A stretch of DNA of 64,000 nt from positions 1-64,000 of the forward strand of contig QAOA01008153.1 in the NCBI GenBank assembly GCA_003255065.1, written 5' to 3'. The DNA is from Cercis canadensis. Lineage: Eukaryota; Streptophyta; Magnoliopsida; Fabales; Fabaceae. Position numbers and translations under genes: made by a program. The notes under the pieces were generated by a model. The model was given only the letters and a program-made list of their open reading frames with translations, was not told where the DNA came from and made no database searches. Shown piece by piece: positions 53,878-62,960 of this stretch (its first letter is position 1; the number at the start of each line of letters is the position of its first letter).

Positions 53878-53971
53878 GTGACTGGATAGTTTCCTGGTAA
53901 GTCACTATATTTGGACCGGGACCCAGTTTTGGTTCATCCCTTTTTCTGGCTCGGATATTTTTCTTGCAAAT
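53878..53971. repeat. Class D variant monomer (copy 9)
   Basis: CAGTTTTGG is at 53924, exactly 1352 bp (13 monomers) after copy 8. Both are preceded by GTGTGGATCAC, so the two copies and their left neighbours were probably duplicated together. Confidence 0.88.
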
Positions 53972-54460
53972 CACTGAATCAGGGACGAGACAATTTCCTG
54001 GTAAGTCACTATATCTGTTCCGGGAACCTGTTTCGGTTCATCGCTGTTTCTGACTCAGATATTTTTCTTGTAGATCACTGAATCAGGGATGGGTCAGTTT
54101 CCTGGTAAGTCACTATATCTGGACTGGGACCCTGTTTCGGTTCATCCCTGTTTCTGACTCAGATATTCTTCTTGTCGATCACTGATTCTGGGAGGAGACA
54201 GTTTCCTGGAGAGTCACTATATCTGGACCGGGACCCTGTTTCGAGTCATCCCTGTTTCTGACTCAGATATTTTTCTTGTAGATCACTGAATTAGGGACGG
54301 GACAATTTCTTGGTAAGTCACTATATCTGGACTAGGACCCTGTTTCGGTTCATCCCTGTTTCTGACTCAGATATTTTTCTTGTAGATCACTGAATCTAGG
54401 ACGAGACATTTTCCTGGAGAGTCACTATAACTGGACCGGGACCCTGTTTCGGTTCATTCC

Positions 54461-57370
54461 TGGAGAGTCACTATATCTGGACCGGGACCCTGTTTCGGTT
54501 CGTCCCTGTTTCTGACTCAAATATTTTTCTTGTAGATCACTGAATCTGGGATGAGACAGTTTCCTGGAGAGTCACTATATCTGGACCGGGACCCTGTTAC
54601 TGTTCATCCCCGTATCTGACTCAGATATTCTTCTTGTAGATAACTGAATCTGGGACGAGACAGTTTCTTGGAGAGTCACTATATCTGGACCGGGACCCTG
54701 TTTCGGTTTATCCCTGTTTCTGACTCAGATATTCTTCTTGTAGATAACTGAATCTGGGACGAGACAGCTTCTTGGAGAGTCACTATATCTGGACCGGGAC
54801 CCTGTTTCGGTTTATCCCTGTTTCTGACTCAGATATTCTTCTTGTAGATAACTGAATCTGGGACGAGACAGTTTCTTGGAGAGTCACTATATCTGGACCG
54901 GGACCCTGTTTCGGTTCATCCCTGTTTCTGACTCAGATATTTTTCGTGTAGATTACTGAATCAGGGACGGGACAGTTTCCTGGTAAGTCACTATATCTGG
55001 ACCGGGACCCTGTTTTGGTTCATCCCTGTTTGTGACTCAAATATTTTTGTTGTAGATCACTGAATCTGGGAAGAGACAGTTTCCTGGTGAGTCACTATAT
55101 CTGTACCGGGACCCTGTTTCGGTTCATCCCTGTATCTGATTCAGATACTTTTCTTGCAGATCACTGAATCTGGGACGAGGCAGTTTCTTGGTGAGTCACT
55201 ATATCTGGACCGGGACCCTGTTACGGTTCATCCCTGTATCTGACTCAGATATTTTTCTTGTAGATCACTGAATCAGGGACGGGACAGTTTCCTGGTAAGT
55301 CACTATATCTGGACCGGGACCCTGTTTTGGTTCATCCCTGTTTCTGACTCAAATATTTTTCTTGTAGATCACTGAATCTGGGACGAGACAGTTTCCTGGA
55401 GAGTCACTATATCTGGACCGGGACCCTGTTTCGGTTCATCCCTGTTTCTGACTCAGATATTCTTCTTGTAGATCACTGAATCTGGGAAGAGAGAGTTTCC
55501 TAGAGAGTCACTATATCTGGACCGGTTCCCTGTTTCGGTTCATCCCTGTATCTGACTCAGATATTTTTCGTGTAGATTACTGAATCAGGGACGGGACAGT
55601 TTCCTGGTAAGTCACTATATCTGGACCAGGACCCTGTTTTGGTTCATCCCTATTTATAACTCAAATATTTTTCTTGTAGATCACTGAATCTGGGACGAGA
55701 CAGTTTCCTGGAGAGTCACTATATCTGGACCGGGACCCTGTTTCGGTTCATCCCTGTTTCTGACTCAGATATTTTTCTTTTAAATCAACGAATCTGGGAC
55801 GAGATAGTTTCCTGGAGAGTCACTATATCAGGACCGGGACCCTGTTTCGGTTCATCCCTGTTTCTGACTCAGATATTCTTCTTGTAGATCACAGAATCTG
55901 GGAAGAGACAGTTTCCTGGAGAGTCACTATATTTGGACCGGGACCCTGTTTCGGTTCTTCCCTGTTTCTGACTCATATATTTTTCGTGTAAATTACTGAA
56001 TCAGGGACGGGACAGTTTCCTGGTAAGTCATTATATTTGGATCGGGACCCTGTTTTGGTTCATCCCTGTTTATGACTCAGATATTTTTCTTGTAGATCAC
56101 TGAATATGGGACGAGACAATTTCCTGGAGAGTCACTATATCTGTTCCGGGACCTTGTTTCGGTTCATCCCTGTTTCTGACTCAGATATTTTTCTTGTATA
56201 TCACTGAATCTGGGACGAGACAGTTTCCTAGAGAGTCACTATATCTGGTCCGGGACCCTGTTTCGGTTCATCCCTGTTTCTGAATCAGATATTTTACTTG
56301 TAGATCACTGAATCTGGGACGAGACAGTTTCCTGAGAGTCATTATATCTGTTTCGGGACCCTGTTTCGGTTCATCCCTGTTTCTGACTCAAATATTTTTC
56401 TTGTAGATCACTGAATCTGGGACGAGACAGTTTCCTGGAGAGTCACTATATCTGGACCGGGACCCTGTTTCGGTTCATCCCTGTTTCTGACTCAGATATT
56501 TTTCTTGTAGATCACTGAATCTGGAACCAGACAGTTTCCTGGTGAGTCACTTAATCTGTTCCGGGACCCTGTTTCGGTTCATCGCTATTTCTGCCTCAGA
56601 TATTTTTCTCGTAGATCACTGAATCTGGGACGAGACAGTTTCCTGGTGAGTCACTATATCTGTTCCGGGACCCTGTTTCGGTTCATCCACCTTTCTGACT
56701 CAGATATTTTCCGTGTAGATCACTGAATCAGGGACGGGACAGTTTCCTGGTAAGTCACTATATTTGGACCGGGACCCTGTTTCGGTTCATCACTATTTCT
56801 GACTCAGATATTTTTCTTGTAGATAACTGAATCTGGAACGAGACAGTTTCCTGGTGAGTCACTATATCTGTTCCGGGACCCTATTTTGGTTAATCCCTAT
56901 TTATGACTCAAATATTTTTCTTGTAGATCCCTGAATCTGGGACGAGACAGTTTCCTGGTGAGTGACTATATCTGTTCCGGGACCCTGTTTCGGTTCATCC
57001 ACCTTTCTGACTCAGATATTTTTCGTGTAGATTATGGAATCAGGGACGGGACAGTTTCCTGGTAAGTCACTAGATCTGGACCGGGACCCTGTTTTGGTTC
57101 ATCCCTGTTTATGACTCAAACATTTTTCTTGTAGATCACTGAATCTGGGACGAGACAGTTTCCTGGTGAGTCACTATATCTGTTCCGTGACCTTGTTTCG
57201 GTTAATCCCTGTTTCTGGCACAAATATTTTTCTTATAGATCACTGAATCTGGGACGAGACAGTTCCCTGGAGAGTCACTATATCTGGACCGGGACCCTGT
57301 TTTGGTTCATCCCTGTTTCTGACTCAGATATTCTTCTTGTAGATCACTGAATCTGGGAAGAGACAGTTTC
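54461..57370. repeat. A-rich satellite segment
   Basis: It begins with three nearly identical A copies with ATTCTTCTTGTAGATAACTG and GTTTCTTGG (about 54625-54900). A B/TTTTGG/GTTACGG series resembling the central domain follows to 55.7 kb. CATCCACC copies lie at about 56686 and 56997. The segment ends at phase 29 against the last gap. Confidence 0.78.
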
Positions 57371-57868
57371 NNNNNNNNNNNNNNNNNNNNNNNNNNNNNN
57401 NNNNNNNNNNNNNNNNNNNNNNNNNNNNNNNNNNNNNNNNNNNNNNNNNNNNNNNNNNNNNNNNNNNNNNNNNNNNNNNNNNNNNNNNNNNNNNNNNNNN
57501 NNNNNNNNNNNNNNNNNNNNNNNNNNNNNNNNNNNNNNNNNNNNNNNNNNNNNNNNNNNNNNNNNNNNNNNNNNNNNNNNNNNNNNNNNNNNNNNNNNNN
57601 NNNNNNNNNNNNNNNNNNNNNNNNNNNNNNNNNNNNNNNNNNNNNNNNNNNNNNNNNNNNNNNNNNNNNNNNNNNNNNNNNNNNNNNNNNNNNNNNNNNN
57701 NNNNNNNNNNNNNNNNNNNNNNNNNNNNNNNNNNNNNNNNNNNNNNNNNNNNNNNNNNNNNNNNNNNNNNNNNNNNNNNNNNNNNNNNNNNNNNNNNNNN
57801 NNNNNNNNNNNNNNNNNNNNNNNNNNNNNNNNNNNNNNNNNNNNNNNNNNNNNNNNNNNNNNNNNNNN
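57371..57868. other. Assembly gap, 498 N
   Basis: The edges are at phases 29 and 2. Register would need 492 or 596 missing bases, so 498 is close to, but not exactly, four to five intact monomers. Confidence 0.96.
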
Positions 57869-59390
57869 ATCACTGAATCTGGGACGAGACAGTTTCCTGG
57901 TAAGTCACTATATATGAATCGGGACCCTGTTTCGGTTCATCCCTGTTTCTGACTCAGATATTTTTCTTATAGATCACTGAATCTGGGACGAGACAGTTTC
58001 CTAGAGAGTCACTATATCTGGACCGGGACCCTGTTTCGGTTCATCCCTGTTTCTGACACATATATTTTTATTGTATATCACTGAATCTGGGACGAGACAG
58101 TTTCCTGGAGAGTCACTATATCGGGATCGGGATCCTGTTTCGGTTCATCGCTGTTTCTGACTCAGATATTCTTCTTGTAGATAACTGAATCTGGGACGAG
58201 ATAGTTTCTTGGAGAGTCACTATATCTGGACCGAGACCCTGTTTCGGTTCATCACTGTTTCTGACTCAGAAATTTTTCTTGTAGATCACTGAATCTGGGA
58301 CGAGACAATTTCCTAGAGGGTCACTATAACTGAACCGGGACCCTGTTTCGGTTCAACCCAGTTTATGACTCAGATATTGTTCTTGTAGATCACTGAATCA
58401 GGGACGGGACAGTTTCTTGGTAAGTCACTATATCTGGACCGGGACCCTGTTTCGGCTCATCGCTGTTTCTGACTCAGATATTTTTCTTGTAGATCACTGA
58501 ATCTGGGACGAGACAGTTTCCTGGAGAGTCACTATATCTGTTCCGGGACCTTGTTTCGGTTCATCCCTGTTTCTGACACATATATTTTTCTTGTATATCA
58601 CTGAATCTGGGACGAGACAGTTTCCTGGAGAGTCACTATATCTAGACCGGGACCCTGTTTCGGTTCATCCCTGTTTCTGACCCAGATATTTTTCTTGTAG
58701 ATCACTGAATCAGGGACGAGACAATTTCCTTAGGAGTCACTATAACTGAACCGGGACCCTGTTTCGGTTTATCCCTGTTTATGACTCAGATATTTAGACC
58801 CTGTTTCAGTTCATCCCTGTTTATGACTCAGATATTTTTCTTTTTGATCACTGAATCAGGGACGGGACAGTTTCCTGGTAAGTCACTATATCTGGACCGG
58901 GACCCTGTTTCGGTTCATCGCTGTTTCTGACTCAGATATTTTTCTTGTAGATCACTTAATCTGGGACGAGACAGTTTCCTGGAGAGTCACTATATCTGGA
59001 CCGGGACCCTGTTTCGGTTCATCCCTGTTTCTGACTCAGATATTTTTCTTGTAGATCACTGAATCTGGGACGAGACAGTTTCCTGGAGAGTCACTATATC
59101 TGGACCGGGACCCTGTTACAGTTCATCTCTGTATCTGATTCAGATATTTTTCTTGTAGATCAATGAATCTGGGACGAGACAGTTTATCTGACTCAGATAT
59201 TTTTCGTGTAGATAACTGAATCAAGGACGGGAGAGTTTCCTGGTAAGTCACTATATCTGGACCGGGACCCTGTTTCGGTTCATCCCTGTTTCTGACTCAG
59301 ATATTTTTCTTGTAGATCACTGAATCTGGGACGAGACAGATTCCTGGAAAGTCACTATATCTGGACCGGGACCCTATTTCGGTTCATCCC
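57869..59390. repeat. A-rich satellite segment with CTATAACTG copies
   Basis: Copies with GACAATTTCC and CACTATAACTG (also at about 36.8, 41.5 and 42.0 kb) alternate with A copies. At 58795/58796 phase 95 joins phase 57. At 59185/59186 phase 28 joins phase 80, a 51-bp loss. Confidence 0.78.
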
Positions 59391-62300
59391 TGTTTCTGAC
59401 TCGGATATTTTTCTAGCAAATCACTGAATCAGGGACAAGACAATTTCCCTGTGAGTCACAATATCTGTTCCGGGACCCTGTTTCGGTTCATCCATGTTTT
59501 TGACTCAGATATTTTTCGTGTATATCACTGAATCAAGGACGGGACAGTTTCCTGGTAAGTCACTATATCTGGACCGGGACCCAGTTTCGGTTCATCACTG
59601 TTTCTGACTCGGATATTTTTCTCTCAGATCACTGAATCAGGGACGAGACAATTTCCTGGTGAGTCACTATATCTGTTCCGGGACCCTGTGTCGGTTCATC
59701 CCTGTTTCTGACTCGGATATTTTTCTTTCAGATTACTAAAACAGGGACGGGACAGTTTCCTGGTAAGTCCCTATATCTGGACCGGGACGCTGTTCCGGTT
59801 CATCCCTGTTTCTGTCTCAGATATTTTTCGTGTAGATCACTGAATCAGGGACGGGAAAGTTTCCTTGTAAGACACTATATCTGGACCGGGACCCTGTTTC
59901 GCTTCATCCCTGTTTCTGACTCGTATAATTTTTCTTGCAGATCACTGTATCAGGGACGAGACAGTTTCCCTATGAGTCACCATATCTGTTTCGGGACCCT
60001 GTTTCGGTTCATCCCTGTTTCTGACTCAGATATTTTTCGTCTAGATAACTGAATCAGGGACGGGACAGTTTCCTGGAGAGTCACTATATCTGGACCGGGA
60101 ACCTTTTTCGGTTCATCCTTGTTTCTGACTCGGATATTTTTCGTGTAGATCACTGAATGACGGACGGGACAGTTTCCTGGTAAGTCACTATATCTGGACA
60201 GGGACCTTGTTTCGGTTCATCCAAGTTTCTGACTCAGATATTTTTCGTCCAAATTACTGAATCAGGGACGGGACAACGTCCTGGTAACTCACTATATCTG
60301 GACCGTCACCCTGTTTCGGTTCATCCCTCTTTCTGACGCAGATATTTTTCTTGTAGATCACTGAATCTGGGACGAGACAGTTTCCTGGAGAGTCACTATA
60401 TCTGGACCGGGACCCTGTTTCGGTCATCCTTGTTTCTGACTCAGATATTTTTCGTGTAGATCACTGAATCAAGGACGGGACAGTTTCCTGGTAAGTCACT
60501 ATATCTGGACCAGGACCCTGTTTCGGTTCATCCCTAATTCTGACGCAGATATTTTTCTTGTAGATCACTGAATCTGGGACGAGACAATTTCCTGGTAAGT
60601 CACTATATCTGGACCGGGACACAGTTTCGGTTCATCCATGTTTCTAATGTTTCGGTTCATCCCTGTTTCTGACTTGGATATTTTTCTTGCAGAACACTGT
60701 ATCAGGAACGAGACAGTTTCCTGGTGAGTCACTATATCTGTTCCGGGACCCTGTTTCAGTTCATCAATGTTTTTGACTCAGATATTTTTCGTGTAGATCA
60801 CTGAATCAGGGACGGGACAGTTTCCTGGTGAGTCACTATATCTGTTCCGGGACCCTGTTTCGGTTCATCCCTGTTTCTGACTCGGATATTTTTCTTGCAG
60901 ATCACTGAATCAGGGACGAGACAGTTTCCTGGTGAGTCACTATATCTGTTCCGGGACCCTGTTTCGGTTCATCCCTGTTTCTGACTCAGATATTTTTCTT
61001 GTAGATCACTGAATCAGGGACGATACAGTTTCCTGGTGAGTCACTATATCTGTTCCGGGACCCTGTTTCAGTTCATCCATGTTTCTGACTCAGATATTTT
61101 TCGTGTAGATCACTGAATCAGGGACGGGACAGTTTCCTGGTAAGTCACTATATCTGGACCGGGAACCTGTTTCGGTTCATCCCTGTTTCTGACTCGGATA
61201 TTTTTCTTGCAAATCACTGGATCAGGGAGAGGCAGATTCCTGGTGAGTCACTATATCTGTTCCGGGACCCTGTTTCGGTTCATCCCTGTTTCTGACTCAG
61301 ATATTTTTCTTGTAGATCACTGAATCAGGGACGAGACAGTTTCCTGGTGAGTCACTATATCTGTTCCGGGACCCTGTTTCAGTTCATCCATGTTTTTGAC
61401 TCAGTTATTTTTCGTGTAGATCACTGAATCAGGGACGGGACAGTTTCCTGGTGAGTCACTATATCTGTTCCGGGACACTGTTTCGGTTCATCCCTTTTTC
61501 TGACTCGGATATTTTTCTTGCAGATCACTAAATCAGATACGAGACAGTTTCCTGGTGAGTCACTATATCTGTTCCGGGACCCTATTTCGGTTCATCACTG
61601 TTTCTGACTCAGATATTTTTCGTGTAGATCACTGAATCAGGGACGGGACAGTTTCCTGGTAATTCACTATATCTGGACTAGGACCCTGTTTCGGTTCATC
61701 CCTTTTTCTGACTCGCATATTTTTCGTGTAGATCACTGAATCAGGGACGGGACAGTTTCCTGGTAAGTCACTATATCTGGACCGGGACCCTGTTTCGGTT
61801 CATCCCTGTTTCTGACTCAGATATTTTTCTTGCAGATCAATGAATCAGGGACGAGGCAGATTCCTGGTGAGTCACTATATCTGTTCCGGGACCCTGTTTC
61901 GGTTCATCACTGTTTCTGACTCAGATATTTTTCTTGTAGATCACTGAATCAGGGACGATACAGTTTCCTGGTGAGTCACTATATCTGTTCCGGGACCCTG
62001 TTTCAGTTCATCCATGTTTTTGACTCAGATATTTTTCGTGTAGATCACTGAATCAGGGACGGGACAATTTCTTGGTAAGACGCTATATCTGGACCGGGAC
62101 CCTGTTTCGGTTCATCCCTGTTTCCGACTCAGATATTTTTCGTGTAGATCACTGAATCAGGGACGGGACAGTTTCCTAGTAAGTCACTATATCTGGACCG
62201 GGACCCTGTTTCGATTCAACCCTTTTTTTGACTTGGATATTTTTCTTGCAGATCACTGAATCAGGAACGAGACAGTTTCCTGGTGAGTCACTATATCTGT

Positions 62301-62947
62301 TCCGGGACCCTGTTTCTGACTCAGATATTTTTCTTGTAGATCACTGAACCAGGGATGAGACAGTTTCCTGGTGAGTCACTATATCTGTTCCGGGACCCTG
62401 TTTCAGTTCATCCATGTTTTTGACTCAGATATTTTTCGTGTAGATCACTGAATCAGGGACGGGACAGTTTCCTGGTAAGTCACTATATCTGGACCAGGAC
62501 CCTGTTTCGGTTCATCCCTGTTTCTGACTCAGATATTTTTCGTGTAGATCACTGAATCAGGGACGGGACAGTTTCCAGGAAAGTCACTATATCTAGACCG
62601 GGATCCTCTTTCAGTTCATCCATGTTTCTGACTCAGATATTTTTCGTGTAGATCAATGAATCAGGGACGGGACAGTTTCCTGGTAGGTCACTATATCTGG
62701 ATTGGGACCCTGTTTCGGTTCATCCCTGTTTCTGACTCGGATATTTTTCATGTAGATCACTGAATCAGGGACGAGACAGTTTCCTGGTTAGTCACTATAT
62801 CTGTTCCGGGACCCTGTTTCGGTTCATCCCTGTTTCTGACTCAGATATTTTTCTTGTAGATCACTGAACCAGGGATGAGACAGTTTCCTAGTGAGTCACT
62901 ATATCTGTTCCCGGACCCTGTTTCAGTTCATCCATGTTTCTGACTCA
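59391..62947. repeat. Distinct B/C satellite domain with GACTCGG copies
   Basis: Almost every copy reads CAGGGACG, and many carry CTGACTCGGATA with CTTGCAGATC, a pairing rare elsewhere. Class C copies with GGTGAG and CTGTTCCGGG dominate from 60.7 kb. One CTGGGACG copy stands alone at about 60355, with another at about 60560. A 16-bp deletion between internal direct repeats lies at about 62310, and the domain ends with about 9 bp lost at 62947/62948. Confidence 0.83.
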
Positions 62948-62960
62948 ATTCTTGTAGATC
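60700..62960. repeat. 312-bp-based higher-order repeat at the right end
   Basis: The marker TTCAGTTCATC starts at 60755, 61067, 61378, 62002, 62402, 62610 and 62922. The steps are 312, 311, 624, 400, 208 and 312 bp. The 311 reflects a one-base loss in CAGGGAGAGGCAG. The 400 is four monomers less the 16-bp deletion at about 62310. Most steps are thus one or two 3-mers. The usual order is a GACTCGG/TTGCAG copy, a CTTGTAG copy with GACGATACAG or GATGAGACAG, then the TTCAGTTCATCCATG copy leading into GTGTAG with CAGGGACGGG. Confidence 0.87.
60885..60937 (+). other. Latent splice-site set in a class C monomer (example)
   Basis: Here the acceptor-like end is TTTTTCTTGCAG, finishing at 60900. It is followed by the 31-nt interval 60901-60931 and the donor-like GTGAGT at 60932-60937. 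CAG is a better acceptor match than TAG. Class A copies have GAGAGT at the donor position and so lack the GT. Confidence 0.38.

Larger units (their letters stand above)
48301..54460. repeat. Right B/C/D-rich satellite domain
   Basis: Rare variants typical of 4-19 kb reappear here: CTAGTAGATCACTGAATTTGGG (about 48568), ACAAATTCCTGG with ATATGAACC (about 48790), GTTGCGGGACC (about 51002, 52249, 53186, 53497), CATCCACC (several), CTGGTCAGTCAC (about 52025 and 52961) and four class D copies. A uniform class A stretch lies at 49550-49804. A 16-bp deletion between internal direct repeats lies near 48735-48744. The domain ends near 54457, where phase 73 joins about phase 28. Confidence 0.82.
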
